From the NCBI GenBank assembly GCA_023393045.1, contig JAEWMV010000046.1:1-32160 (forward strand): DNA of 32,160 bases. The letters run 5' to 3'. This stretch comes from Bacillota bacterium (lineage in GTDB: Bacteria; Bacillota; Clostridia; Christensenellales; CAG-138). A program made the position numbers and the translations under genes. Under the pieces are notes generated by a model, which was not told where the DNA came from, did no database searches, and saw only the letters and a list, made by a program, of their open reading frames with translations. This document shows positions 7,822 to 16,656 of the stretch, piece by piece; positions within the stretch are counted from its first letter, which is position 1; the number at the start of each line of letters is the position of its first letter.

Positions 7822-7837
7822 GTTAGCTTAAGCGAAC
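7822..7837 (+). promoter_or_regulatory. Candidate metal-regulator operator at feoAB
   Basis: The 16-base sequence GTTAGCTTAAGCGAAC is a palindrome at 14 of 16 positions. It covers the expected transcription start, immediately after the -10. DtxR- and Fur-family repressors bind palindromes in such positions before iron-uptake genes. The sequence is not a textbook Fur box, so the regulator is unknown. Confidence 0.45.
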
Positions 7838-7850
7838 TGAGGAGAACCGT

Positions 7851-10568
7851 ATGGGCAGCAATACGGATAACACGTTGGGGAACCTTGAAATCGGCAAAAG
7901 CGGCCGCGTGAGGGCTGTACGCATCGCAGACCGCCGCATGCGGCGGCATATCACCGACATGGGCATTACGCCGGGCACGGAAGTGAAGCTCGTCAAGGCC
8001 GCGCCCATGGGCGACCCGCTTGAAATCGAGCTGCGCGGTTATTCGATGTCCCTTCGCCGGGCGGACGCGCAGAGCATAGAGCTCATGAGCGAGCAGGAGC
8101 ACAAGCATTGGCGCGAGCGCACCATGCTCGCGCGCAGCGAATTCGAAAAGCGCGCTGCGGAGCGCCTCAGGGAGACCCAGCCGGAAGTAAGCGACGCCGC
8201 ATACCATGCGCGCGCGGCGCAGCTGACGGCCTTCATGCTTGAAAAGGGAGGCTGCTGCGAGAACGGCGAGGGGGATTACTGTCCCCGCGAGGTTTTCGGG
8301 GACGACGGCGGGTCGGTGCGGCTTGCGTTGGTGGGCAACCCCAACTGCGGCAAGACCACGCTGTTTAACGCCATGACCGGCGCGAAGGAGTATGTGGGCA
8401 ACTGGCCGGGCGTGACGGTTGAGAAGAAGGAAGGCAGGGTCAAAGCCTTCTCCGGCAAACGCGGTGGGGAAGGGCTCTGCACCCTCGGGCACGAGATGAC
8501 GGTGGTCGACCTGCCGGGCATCTATTCGCTTTCCCCCTATTCGATGGAGGAGATCATCGCCCGGGACTATATCATCAACGAAAAGCCGGAGGCGATCATC
8601 AACATCGTGGACGGCACAAATCTGGAACGCAATCTATACCTGACCATACAACTGCTGGAGCTGGAGCGCCCTATGATCATCGCCCTCAATATGATGGATG
8701 AGGTGCAAAAGCGCGGCGATACGATTGACTGCGAGCGTCTCTCGCTGGAGCTTGGCATCCCAGTCGTGCCCATCAGCGCGAGGACGGGGGAGGGCATAGG
8801 CGATCTTGTGGACGGCCTTCAGCGACTGTTGCACGCCGCGCATGCCCAGTTCCACGAGGGGTTCAACATTGAGCCGGACGATGTGTATGACGCGTTCACG
8901 CACATGCAGCACCACCTCATCGGCCGGCTTGTGGACGAGTATGCGGATAAGGCGGGGCTTCCCAAGCACTGGACGCAGATCAAGCTCCTGGAGGGGGACG
9001 AGCGCGTACGCGCGTCGCTCCAGTTGCCGCAGGACGTGCAGGACAGGGTGGATGAGATCGTGCGCGCCTTCGCGCTGGCCAACCCCTTCGGGGATAACGA
9101 AACCATCGTGGCGGACAGCCGCTACGCTTATATTGAAAAGGTCACGGTAGCCTCGATGAAAAAGGGCGCGAAGGATATCGTCGCCGAGAGCAACGCGAAG
9201 ATCGATAGGCTGCTCACCAACAAATGGCTTGCGCTGCCCCTGTTTTTGCTGATTATGGGCCTGATTTTCACGCTCACCTTCTCCACCGTGGGCGCGGCGC
9301 TCTCCGACGCCGTGGGCGCGGCCATCGACGAGGGCTTTGCGCCCTTTGTCAAAAACAGCCTCGAAGCCTCCGGCGCGCAGGCGTGGTTTGTGAGCCTCAT
9401 ATGCGATGGCATCATCCGCGGCGTGGGCGGCGTGCTGACCTTCCTTCCGCAAATCGCGCTGCTCTTTTTTTGCCTTTCCATACTCGAGGACAGCGGCTAT
9501 ATGAGCCGCATCGCCTTCATCATGGATAAGCCCATGCGCCGCCTCGGCCTTTCGGGAAAAAGCTTCATCCCGCTGCTGATGGGCTTTGGCTGCACCGTGC
9601 CCGCCGCGATGGGCGCGCGCACCATGGACAACCAGCGCGACCGCAGGATGACCATACTGCTGCTGCCCTTTATGAGCTGCTCGGCAAAACTCCCCGTTTA
9701 CGGGCTTATCGCGGGTGCATTCTTTGACAAGCACAGGATGCTCGTCATCCTGAGCCTGTATCTTCTTGGCATACTCATGGGAGTTGTCTCCGGCCTGCTC
9801 TTTCGCGGCAATCTGTTTGAAAAGGGGGAGGCGCCCTTTGTCATAGAGCTTCCGCCCTACCGCTGGCCGACGGCGCGCAACACCCTCACGCACGTGTGGG
9901 AGCGCGTGAGCCATTTTCTCGAAAAAGCGGGCACGATCATCTTTGTGATGTCCGTGCTGCTGTGGTTCCTGCAGAGTTTTGACTTTTCCTTCGCGTTCGT
10001 TTCCAACCCGGGGGAGAGCATCATCGGCAAGGTGGGCACAATGATCGCGCCCGTGTTCGCGCCGCTGGGCTTCGGCTCTTGGCAGGCGAGCGTGGCGCTG
10101 CTCACGGGACTCGTCGCCAAGGAGGCGGTGGTGAGCTCCCTTTCGATGTTTGCGGGCTTCTCGGCGAGCGCGGGCGGCGCGGTCGTGCGCGGCGCGCTTT
10201 CCGCCTTCTTCACGCCGGCTTCGGCGTACAGCTTCCTCGTGTTCGTGTTGGTCTACACGCCCTGCCTCGCCGCCGTCGCCATGATGCGAAGGGAGCTTGA
10301 GAGCCTGAAATGGACGGCATTCGCGGTTTTCTTCCAGATGACGAGCGCATGGCTCGCGTCCTTTGCGGTGTATAATATATTGGGGCTGTTCAGCGGGGAA
10401 GTAAAGGCGGAGCTTGTGTTTTACCTAGTTGCCGCGGCCATCGCGGCCTACAGCATTTATATTTTTGTGCGGCACTTCCGCCGCCGGGGCTGCTGCGAGG
10501 CGTGCGGGCATAACTGCAATGGTTGCCAATATGCCCCACGCTGTTCACAAAAAGGTCGAGATAAATAG
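7851..10568 (+). CDS. feoB: Ferrous iron transporter, FeoA-FeoB fusion with Cys-rich tail
   Basis: The 905-residue protein joins three parts. Residues 10-80 are a FeoA (SH3-like) domain (IADRRMRRHITDMGITPGTE). After a linker with a Cys cluster (CCENGEGDYC, 135-144) comes the FeoB G-domain: G1 GNPNCGKTT (162-170), G3 DLPGIYSL (220-227), G4 NMMD (280-283) and G5 SARTGEG. The membrane part holds two Gate regions, with LPFMSCSAKLPVYGL and VYTPCLAAVA as family hallmarks. The last 25 residues carry six Cys (CCEACGHNCNGC, then RC), like the FeoB-associated Cys-rich proteins that are usually separate. It imports Fe2+ across the inner membrane, driven or gated by nucleotide hydrolysis. The start has GAGGAG 5 bases upstream. 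It stands alone, divergent from the phzF-like gene. Confidence 0.96.
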   Translation: MGSNTDNTLGNLEIGKSGRVRAVRIADRRMRRHITDMGITPGTEVKLVKAAPMGDPLEIELRGYSMSLRRADAQSIELMSEQEHKHWRERTMLARSEFEKRAAERLRETQPEVSDAAYHARAAQLTAFMLEKGGCCENGEGDYCPREVFGDDGGSVRLALVGNPNCGKTTLFNAMTGAKEYVGNWPGVTVEKKEGRVKAFSGKRGGEGLCTLGHEMTVVDLPGIYSLSPYSMEEIIARDYIINEKPEAIINIVDGTNLERNLYLTIQLLELERPMIIALNMMDEVQKRGDTIDCERLSLELGIPVVPISARTGEGIGDLVDGLQRLLHAAHAQFHEGFNIEPDDVYDAFTHMQHHLIGRLVDEYADKAGLPKHWTQIKLLEGDERVRASLQLPQDVQDRVDEIVRAFALANPFGDNETIVADSRYAYIEKVTVASMKKGAKDIVAESNAKIDRLLTNKWLALPLFLLIMGLIFTLTFSTVGAALSDAVGAAIDEGFAPFVKNSLEASGAQAWFVSLICDGIIRGVGGVLTFLPQIALLFFCLSILEDSGYMSRIAFIMDKPMRRLGLSGKSFIPLLMGFGCTVPAAMGARTMDNQRDRRMTILLLPFMSCSAKLPVYGLIAGAFFDKHRMLVILSLYLLGILMGVVSGLLFRGNLFEKGEAPFVIELPPYRWPTARNTLTHVWERVSHFLEKAGTIIFVMSVLLWFLQSFDFSFAFVSNPGESIIGKVGTMIAPVFAPLGFGSWQASVALLTGLVAKEAVVSSLSMFAGFSASAGGAVVRGALSAFFTPASAYSFLVFVLVYTPCLAAVAMMRRELESLKWTAFAVFFQMTSAWLASFAVYNILGLFSGEVKAELVFYLVAAAIAAYSIYIFVRHFRRRGCCEACGHNCNGCQYAPRCSQKGRDK

Positions 10569-10578
10569 CAGGAGATTA

Positions 10579-10587
10579 TGCTATACT
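10579..10587 (+). promoter_or_regulatory. Extended -10 promoter of hpf
   Basis: TGC followed by TATACT (10582-10587) is an extended -10 about 59 bases before the hpf start. No clear -35 precedes it, which is tolerated for this promoter type. Confidence 0.5.
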
Positions 10588-10645
10588 CGAAGAAAGCAAT
10601 ATAGGACGCCGCTTCATATTGCAGGCGTTCGAAAGGGGTAAGAAG

Positions 10646-11188
10646 ATGAAAATCTCGATTATCGGCAAAAACATCGAAGTTTCGGATTACCTGCGCGACC
10701 TGATCACCAAAAAGGTCAACAAGCTGGATAAGTATTTTACCGAGGACACCGAAGCACATGTCACGCTGGCGGTTGAGCGCAACCGCCACATCGTGGAAGT
10801 CACCATACCCCTCGTAGGCGGCATCATCCGCGGCGAGGAGACCTCGGGCGACATGTACGCCTCCGTGGACAATGTGCTCGCGAAACTCGAAAAGCAGATA
10901 GTTCGCCATCGCACCAAGCTTGAAAAGAACCTGCGCGCAGGCGCGTTCAAAGCGCCCGAACCCGTTTTCAGCGAGAACCTCTCGCAGGAGGAGTTCGAGG
11001 AGGAACCCGCGCGCGTGGTCAAAATCAAGCATTTCGACATCAAGCCTATGACCGTGGACGAAGCCATGCTTCAGCTTGAGCTTCTGGGCCACTCCTTCTA
11101 TATGTTCACCAACGGCGAAACCGGCCTCATCAACGTACTCTACCGCCGCAAAGACGGCAACTACGGCCTGATCGAACCCGAAGCGTAA
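10646..11188 (+). CDS. hpf: Ribosome hibernation-promoting factor, long form
   Basis: The 180-residue product has the N-terminal ribosome-binding S30AE domain (about 1-100: MKISIIGKNIEVSDYLRDLI, then KLDKYF, and the conserved dimple around GGIIRGEETSGDMYASVD). A linker follows, then the C-terminal dimerisation domain (about 122-180: VVKIKHFDIKPMTVDEAMLQ, then LLGHSFYMFTN and VLYRRKDGNYGLIEP). The long form dimerises 70S ribosomes into inactive 100S particles in stationary phase. I chose the ATG at 10646, preceded by AAAGGGG, over an in-frame upstream ATG at 10619 because the family starts at MKI. It is monocistronic with its own terminator. Confidence 0.96.
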   Translation: MKISIIGKNIEVSDYLRDLITKKVNKLDKYFTEDTEAHVTLAVERNRHIVEVTIPLVGGIIRGEETSGDMYASVDNVLAKLEKQIVRHRTKLEKNLRAGAFKAPEPVFSENLSQEEFEEEPARVVKIKHFDIKPMTVDEAMLQLELLGHSFYMFTNGETGLINVLYRRKDGNYGLIEPEA

Positions 11189-11206
11189 ACTTTTTAAGAT
11201 TAGCAA

Positions 11207-11234
11207 AGCCGCCCCTTTCGGGGCGGCTCTTTTG
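11207..11234 (+). terminator. Intrinsic terminator of hpf
   Basis: AGCCGCCCC (11207-11215) pairs perfectly with GGGGCGGCT (11220-11228) around a TTTC loop, followed by CTCTTTTG. Confidence 0.85.
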
Positions 11235-11248
11235 TCCGTTTTTCTTGA

Positions 11249-11473
11249 TTACGCGATTTGTGCTTCCACCCTTTGCAGGATGTCGCTGATTGTCCGGATG
11301 TTCTCCTCATCCTCGACGATGAGGTCGAATTCTTCCTCCACCTCGAGGATGATTTCCGTCAGGTCGAGCGAGCCGATGCGCGCCTCGAAGGACTGGGGGT
11401 CCGACGCGACCGCTTCCACGGGTACACCGATCACTTCGCTGACAATCCCGCAGATCTTTTCATAATCCGACAT
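11249..11473 (-). CDS. Acyl carrier protein with altered DSL motif
   Basis: The 74-residue acidic protein has the ACP four-helix pattern: MSDYEKICGIVSEVIGV, a loop, then the helix LTEIILEVEEEFDLIVEDEE and a last helix with ISDILQRVEAQIA. The phosphopantetheine attachment serine is Ser35, but the usual Asp-Ser-Leu reads Gly-Ser-Leu (IGSLDL). This suggests a specialised carrier rather than the housekeeping ACP of fatty acid synthesis. The start has GGAGG 8 bases upstream; an in-frame longer start at 11641 lies upstream of the promoter and is rejected. No fatty acid or polyketide gene is adjacent, so its partner enzymes are not visible here. Confidence 0.85.
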   Translation of the reverse strand: MSDYEKICGIVSEVIGVPVEAVASDPQSFEARIGSLDLTEIILEVEEEFDLIVEDEENIRTISDILQRVEAQIA

Positions 11474-11554
11474 TGATTGACCTCCGCATAAGTGCCTAAT
11501 AATAAAATATGACGTATTTACCCGAACATTCGTGAACGTCAATGATGATAATCT

Positions 11555-11583
11555 ATCATAGTCCGCTTTGTGTAGCTTGTCAA
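11555..11583 (-). promoter_or_regulatory. Promoter of the acyl carrier protein gene
   Basis: On the minus strand a perfect TTGACA (11583-11578), 17 bases and TATGAT (11560-11555) form a strong promoter 82 bases before the gene. Confidence 0.8.
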
Positions 11584-11643
11584 GCGTTACTCTGTAAAGC
11601 GCGGAAAACCTGCCAATTTGTGGTATGATCGACAGAAACAAAA

Positions 11644-11657
11644 CACCATATATGGTG
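11644..11657. repeat. 14-bp perfect palindrome
   Basis: CACCATATATGGTG is a perfect palindrome in the 265-base gap between the ACP start and the end of the glycoside hydrolase gene. A TGGTATGAT extended -10 lies just upstream on the plus strand, but no plus-strand gene follows. Beyond this and the ACP promoter I see nothing in the gap. Confidence 0.4.
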
Positions 11658-11737
11658 CGTGTTTATGAATCTGGCATAAAAAAATTGGGCTCAAAAAAAT
11701 GAAAAAAGCTGTGCGAAAAAGCGCGGCCTATTACGCG

Positions 11738-13462
11738 TCAATTGTCCTGCGTCAGCCTGTTCATGAGCATTTTTATCTCTTCCGCCGGGAGCTTCGCGAC
11801 GGCACGGTCATAGGTGAGAAGGCCGTTCAACTCATCCTCCACGTCGGAAAGCTGCGTGTAGATGGCGGCGGCAAGCCCCTTTCGCTTGGCGGGGATGATT
11901 TCGTTTTCATAGAGCGCTGCGAACGCCCTGTATAACTCCTCGGCGGACTTCACGCGCTTGTAGCCGAAGTCCTTATCGTTGAAGCAGTAGCCGGGCAGCC
12001 TGTAATTGTAGCCGCCGAATTCGGAAAGCAGCACCGCGCGGCCGCGCCTGTCAGGGCGGTGGCGGTACGGCCGGAAATAGACGTGCAGGCTTTGTACCTC
12101 GCCCGCGCCCTGGTCGTGCCAGCCGCTTGCGTGGTCGACCGTGCGGGAGAAATCGAGTGAAAGCACGGTTTCGTATGCTTTCTTTGCGTCAAACTGACCC
12201 CAGCCTTCGTTGAGGGGCACCCATACGGCGATGCAGGGGCAGTTGTAAAGCTGCGCAATCATCTCCCGCAGCTCCTTGTCATACTGCGCGCGGCCCCGGG
12301 CGTCTTCGCGGGCGAAGCGCGCGTAGTTCCTTTCCCCGTCAGACAGGCTGATGTTGGCGACGGCGGGCACGGAGATGATGTCTGCGCGGTACGCGCCGCC
12401 GCCGTTTGGCATGTCCTGCCAGACGAGCATGCCGAGCCTGTCGCAATGGTAATACCAGCGCATAGGCTCTATCTTGATGTGCTTTCTCAACGTGTTGAAG
12501 CCCATGCGTCTCATCGCGAGGATGTCCTCGACCATCGCCTCGTCGCAGGGGGCGGTGTAAAGCCCGTCCGGCCAATAGCCCTGGTCGAGCACGCCGTTGT
12601 GGAAATACGGCTTGTTGTTGAGGAAAAGACGTGGAACCCCCGCATCGTCCTTTTCTACGGAAAACTTGCGCATGGCGAAGTAGCTTTCGACCCTGTCCGC
12701 CCCAGCGGTCACGGAAAAATCGTAGAGCTTGGGCGTTTCCGGGCTCCACGGCGTGAAGCCCTCGAGCGCGAGCCGCATCGGCGCGCCCGTCGTGCCGCAA
12801 ATTTCCGCACCTTCAAAATGCAGCGTGCAGGGCATGGCGCCGCCGCCCGCGAGGTGCGCCGTGATTTCCACCGCGCCCTCGTCGAAGCGCGACTCAATAG
12901 TAAGCCGTTCGATGTAGCTTTCGGGCACAATCTCCATCCACACGCTCTGCCAGATTCCGCTTTGCGGCGTGTACCAGATGCCCCCGCGCTTCGTCTTTTG
13001 CTTGCCGCGGGAATGGTAGGAGGTATCGGTCGTATCCGTGACCCTGACGACAAGGGTGTTGCGCGCGAGAAGGTGCTCCGTCATGTCAAACGAAAACGCC
13101 GTATAGCCGCCCGTGTGGGAGCCGAGCGTATGGCCGTTGAGATAGACCGTGGCCATCTGGTCGACTGCGCCGAAATGCAGCAGCGCGCGGTTGCCGGAAA
13201 AGCTTTCGTCAAATGCGAACTCCCGTTTATACCAAAGCGTTTCGTCCGGCTGCAGGCTGCGCTCCACGCCGGATAGCGCGCATTCCGGGGAGAAGGGGAC
13301 GATAATTTCGCCGTCGTATGCTTCCGGTTCGGCGTTGCCCTTGGCGATGGCGTATTGCCATGCTCCGTTTAGCATAAGGAAATCCTCACGCCTCATCTGC
13401 GGGCGGGGGTATTCCAAAAGAACATGATCGGGATCGAACTGCTCTCCCCAGCGCGTTTTCAT
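11738..13462 (-). CDS. Glycoside hydrolase family 2 protein
   Basis: The 574-residue product has the GH2 order: sugar-binding jelly roll (about 25-180, with WYKREF and GAVDQMATVYLNG), an immunoglobulin-like domain (about 180-270) and a TIM barrel. The acid/base Glu419 lies in VPLNEGWGQ and the nucleophile Glu481 in LLSEFGGY, so it should be active as a beta-galactosidase, beta-glucuronidase or similar retaining exo-glycosidase; the sugar cannot be told. It is shorter than LacZ and lacks the C-terminal domains. It has no signal peptide, so it acts in the cytoplasm on an imported glycoside. Its ATG overlaps the stop of the MFS transporter gene by 4 bases, which fits import followed by hydrolysis. 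Confidence 0.93.
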   Translation of the reverse strand: MKTRWGEQFDPDHVLLEYPRPQMRREDFLMLNGAWQYAIAKGNAEPEAYDGEIIVPFSPECALSGVERSLQPDETLWYKREFAFDESFSGNRALLHFGAVDQMATVYLNGHTLGSHTGGYTAFSFDMTEHLLARNTLVVRVTDTTDTSYHSRGKQKTKRGGIWYTPQSGIWQSVWMEIVPESYIERLTIESRFDEGAVEITAHLAGGGAMPCTLHFEGAEICGTTGAPMRLALEGFTPWSPETPKLYDFSVTAGADRVESYFAMRKFSVEKDDAGVPRLFLNNKPYFHNGVLDQGYWPDGLYTAPCDEAMVEDILAMRRMGFNTLRKHIKIEPMRWYYHCDRLGMLVWQDMPNGGGAYRADIISVPAVANISLSDGERNYARFAREDARGRAQYDKELREMIAQLYNCPCIAVWVPLNEGWGQFDAKKAYETVLSLDFSRTVDHASGWHDQGAGEVQSLHVYFRPYRHRPDRRGRAVLLSEFGGYNYRLPGYCFNDKDFGYKRVKSAEELYRAFAALYENEIIPAKRKGLAAAIYTQLSDVEDELNGLLTYDRAVAKLPAEEIKMLMNRLTQDN

Positions 13463-14727
13463 TTTTCCGCTCTCCTTTTAAGAATGAGTACGGGGATGAC
13501 GGTGACGAGCAGCACCGCCGCCGCGGCGAGGAAAATATCCGGCGTGGGCACGTCCTTCACCACGCCCAGATCAATATAAGTTTCCGCGCTGCCCTTGATG
13601 ACCGCGGAGCCGATGAAGGGGCCGATCACCATGGGCAGCAGCACCGCGAATATCATGCGTATGCCCTGGAACATGCCCACCTTGCCCTCGGGCGTATGGT
13701 CGCGCACGGTGGCGGAGAGTATGGCGGTCAAAAGCATGAAGCCGCTCATCATCACCGCGCCCGCGACGATGACAAAAGCGAACGCGCGCGCGAAGTACAT
13801 GAGCACGAGGCCCGCGAGCATAACTCCCAGCGCGGGCAAAACGCAGTTGAGCCTGCCGAGCTTGTCGAGCAGGCCGCCCGAGAGTATGCTCACGAGCGAG
13901 GCGAAGATGAGCACGATGCCAAGCACGATGGCGTACGCCTCAATCTTGAGGTAATTCTGCATGTAGATGATGAGGAACGGGAAAAACACCTGCACCGCCA
14001 CGGAGAAGATGCCGAATGCCGCGAGCGCCGTGTACAGCTTGCCGTTCTCCTTTATGACCGAGGGGCGAAAGCCGTATACGATGTTTTGAAAGTACGGCTC
14101 GTCCTTCCTGACGAGCGCGGGTTCTTTGACGAGGAAGATCGAAACGATGCCTGTGAGCGTTACCAGAAGCCCGAAGATCAGGAAAAATTCCTGCCAGCGT
14201 CCCGCGCGGGTCAGTCCGTCAAACGCGCCGAAGATGACGAGCATGGAAAGCAGCGGCAGCGTCGCCAGCACGCTTTCGGCCTTGCCGCGGTTGGTCTCGT
14301 CCGTCACGTCCGTGATGTAAGCGTTGAAGGCCGCGTCGTTCGCGCTCGAGCCAAAAACGGTCATCACGCAATCGAGCGCCACCACCATGCCCGCAGCCAG
14401 CGCCACGGCGTTCGCGGCGGGAAAAAGCGCCGCGGCGTTCTTTACGCTCACAAAGCCAAACGAGAGCGTCGCAAGCCCCCAGAGGATATAGCCCAGGCAG
14501 ATGAAGAGCTTCCTTTTCGCGAGCCTGTCCGAAAGCGCGCCGACGAAAAGCGTCGTGAGCGTCGCCGTGGCGGCGCTCGCCGCCACCATGAGCGCGATGG
14601 CATCCGGGTCGGTTGAAATGGTGTTGTAGAGATACACGTTGAAATACATGTTCTCGATGGTCCACGCGAACTGGCCCACGAGGCCTACGAGTATGAGCGA
14701 CGCCCATGTGCGCTTGCCGATTTTCAT
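13459..14727 (-). CDS. Major facilitator superfamily transporter, probable sugar/glycoside importer
   Basis: The 422-residue product has about 12 hydrophobic segments and the MFS loop motif between helices 2 and 3 (GALSDRLAKRK, about 63-73). A second SGGLLDKLGRL loop in the C-terminal half mirrors it. The substrate is inferred from position only: it sits between a short-chain dehydrogenase and a cytoplasmic glycosidase in one operon, so uptake of a glycoside is likely. AAGGAGG lies 6 bases before the ATG, and the SDR stop is 12 bases upstream. Confidence 0.88.
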   Translation of the reverse strand: MKIGKRTWASLILVGLVGQFAWTIENMYFNVYLYNTISTDPDAIALMVAASAATATLTTLFVGALSDRLAKRKLFICLGYILWGLATLSFGFVSVKNAAALFPAANAVALAAGMVVALDCVMTVFGSSANDAAFNAYITDVTDETNRGKAESVLATLPLLSMLVIFGAFDGLTRAGRWQEFFLIFGLLVTLTGIVSIFLVKEPALVRKDEPYFQNIVYGFRPSVIKENGKLYTALAAFGIFSVAVQVFFPFLIIYMQNYLKIEAYAIVLGIVLIFASLVSILSGGLLDKLGRLNCVLPALGVMLAGLVLMYFARAFAFVIVAGAVMMSGFMLLTAILSATVRDHTPEGKVGMFQGIRMIFAVLLPMVIGPFIGSAVIKGSAETYIDLGVVKDVPTPDIFLAAAAVLLVTVIPVLILKRRAEK

Positions 14728-14739
14728 TTGTTATCCTCC

Positions 14740-15474
14740 TTATCCCACAAACCCGCCGTCCACGCCCAGCACCTGCCCTGTGATGAAGGCGGCGGCGGGG
14801 GAGGCGAGGAAGAGTATCGCCCCTGCGACATCCTCAACCGCGCCGATGCGCGAAAGCGGCGTTTTTTCTATGAGGGCGGCGCGATCCGCCTCGCTTAGCG
14901 CCGCGTTCATGTCCGTGTCGACGACGCCCGGGGCCACGCAGTTCACGCGCACGCCGGAGGGTCCAACCTCCCGCGCGAGCGCCTTGGTCATGCCGACGAG
15001 CGCCGCCTTGGACGCGGAATACGCAACCTCGCACGAACCGCCGTACACGCCCCAGACGGAGGATACGTTGACGATTGCGCCATGACCCCGCGCAATCATG
15101 CCGGGCAGCACGCAGCGCGCGGCGCAAAACGCGCCCTCGACGTTCACTTCGAACACGTGCTTCCATTGCGCGGGAGAGGTGGCGCAAAACTCTTCGTCGA
15201 GCGAGATCCCCGCATTGTTTACGAGCACGCCGATGGGGCCGAGCGCGTGCTCGACCTCAGCCACCATGCGCGCCACGGCATCATAATCGGCCACGTCGCC
15301 GCGCACGGCCTTTGCCATCGCGCCCATATCGGAAAGCTCCTCTATGAGCGAGAGCGCTTCCTTTTCGGACTGATGATAACCGATCCCCACGCGGTAGCCC
15401 GCGCGCGCAAAAGCAAGCGCCGTTTCACGGCCTATGCCGCGCGACGCGCCCGTGATGAAAACCGTATCCGCCAT
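14740..15474 (-). CDS. Short-chain dehydrogenase/reductase, FabG-like
   Basis: The 244-residue product is a classical SDR: NAD(P)-binding TGASRGIG (8-15), NNAG (86-89), catalytic Ser138 or Ser139 in NVSSVWG, Tyr152 and Lys156 in YSASK, and the C-terminal ITGQVLGVDGGFVG. FabG-type sequences include both 3-oxoacyl-ACP reductases and sugar or polyol dehydrogenases. Its place at the head of an MFS-glycosidase operon favours a sugar-related oxidation. I chose the ATG at 15474 with GGAGG 6 bases upstream; a longer in-frame start at 15537 lacks a site and adds an unlike N-terminus. Confidence 0.9.
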   Translation of the reverse strand: MADTVFITGASRGIGRETALAFARAGYRVGIGYHQSEKEALSLIEELSDMGAMAKAVRGDVADYDAVARMVAEVEHALGPIGVLVNNAGISLDEEFCATSPAQWKHVFEVNVEGAFCAARCVLPGMIARGHGAIVNVSSVWGVYGGSCEVAYSASKAALVGMTKALAREVGPSGVRVNCVAPGVVDTDMNAALSEADRAALIEKTPLSRIGAVEDVAGAILFLASPAAAFITGQVLGVDGGFVG

Positions 15475-15555
15475 GAAAGCCTCCGGATGTTCATGGAATC
15501 TGAAAACACGATACCACATCCGGCGTGCAATTTCCACCTGCCGCGCGCATTTGGC

Positions 15556-16656
15556 CTATTCCTGTTTTAGCGCTTCAACCGCCTTTGCCCTTTGCCCTTG
15601 AAAATACCTTCTGTTGTAGAGCACGGCGGGGGATTCGGGCTTATAGCGCGCCGCCGCCTCGTTATACAGCTCCGCCTTGACGGGGTCTCCCAGTTTGTCA
15701 TAGCACACGGCGCACTCGAGGCTTGGGATGTAGCCGTAGCAGTCGTGCTGGACAAAACCCCAGCCGTCCGTGGGTTCCTCGAGGCGCAACGCGGTTTCAA
15801 ACCAGAAGGCTGCAAGCCTGTATTCTTCTTTTCCCTTGAAATGATAGCCGAGTTGGCAGCAGAGTTCCGCCCGCGGCGCGTCGTAGAGAAAGCTTTGCGT
15901 CAGCGCCCGGAACTCCGCCCTTTTATCCCCGAGGGCGGCATAGCAGCGGGCAAGTTCGCCGCACGCGGCGATGTTGTCCTCCCTCCAGCCCTTGCCCCCG
16001 TCGAGAAAGCGCCTGAACTGCCGCGCCGCGTCCGCGTGGCGGCCGTTGTCCTTCAGCTCGCGCGCGTAATAGTATGTGCCGCGCGGGGAAAGCTCCTTGC
16101 CCGCCTCCAGCATGGCCTCGTAGATGCGTATGTTGCGCCCGCCTTCATGCGCGCCCGTTTTCGCGTGCGTGATGTGGATGTCCGCGTTGAGGACGTTGCC
16201 GCCCACGGCGAGGTGCTCGTGCACAGGTTCCCTCCATCGGAAATTGCGGCTTCGCCTGACGAGCCGCTCCCGATAATAGGAAAAGTTCACGTTTCCAGCT
16301 TCGTCGAAGCCCGTGTCGTATTTCATCATCACGGCGTCCACGTCGGGGGGAAGCTCTTCCTTGAGCTTAAGGAACTTCGCGCGCTCCTCCTCCCGTATCC
16401 TGTCGTCCGCGTCGAGCCAGAGGATGTAATCCATGCGTGCCTTGGAAAAGGCGAAATTGCGCGCGGCGGAAAAATCGTCTATCCATTCGAAGTCGTAAAT
16501 CTCATCCGTGTATCCGGCGGCGATTTTCTTCGTTTTGTCGTTCGAGCCGGTGTCCACGACGATGATTTCATCCGCGATATCCCGCACGCTCTCAAGGCAG
16601 GCGGCGAGCGTTTTTTCCTCGTTTTTTACAATCATGCACAGGCTGATCGTGATCAT
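15556..16656 (-). CDS. Family 2 glycosyltransferase with TPR-like C-terminus
   Basis: The 366-residue product starts with a GT-A domain: ISLCMIVKNEEKTLAACLES, the nucleotide-sugar-binding VVDTGSNDKT (33-42) and the metal-binding LDADD (81-85). After about residue 190 the sequence becomes helical repeats (YYARELKDNGRHADAARQFR and similar), typical of TPR units in SunS-like and related Firmicute transferases. Acceptor and sugar are unknown; proteins of this type glycosylate peptides or surface molecules. I chose the ATG at 16656 because GGGGG is 7 bases upstream; the ATG at 16662 is too close to it. It lies 81 bases upstream of the SDR gene on the same strand and may or may not belong to that operon. 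Confidence 0.87.
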   Translation of the reverse strand: MITISLCMIVKNEEKTLAACLESVRDIADEIIVVDTGSNDKTKKIAAGYTDEIYDFEWIDDFSAARNFAFSKARMDYILWLDADDRIREEERAKFLKLKEELPPDVDAVMMKYDTGFDEAGNVNFSYYRERLVRRSRNFRWREPVHEHLAVGGNVLNADIHITHAKTGAHEGGRNIRIYEAMLEAGKELSPRGTYYYARELKDNGRHADAARQFRRFLDGGKGWREDNIAACGELARCYAALGDKRAEFRALTQSFLYDAPRAELCCQLGYHFKGKEEYRLAAFWFETALRLEEPTDGWGFVQHDCYGYIPSLECAVCYDKLGDPVKAELYNEAAARYKPESPAVLYNRRYFQGQRAKAVEALKQE

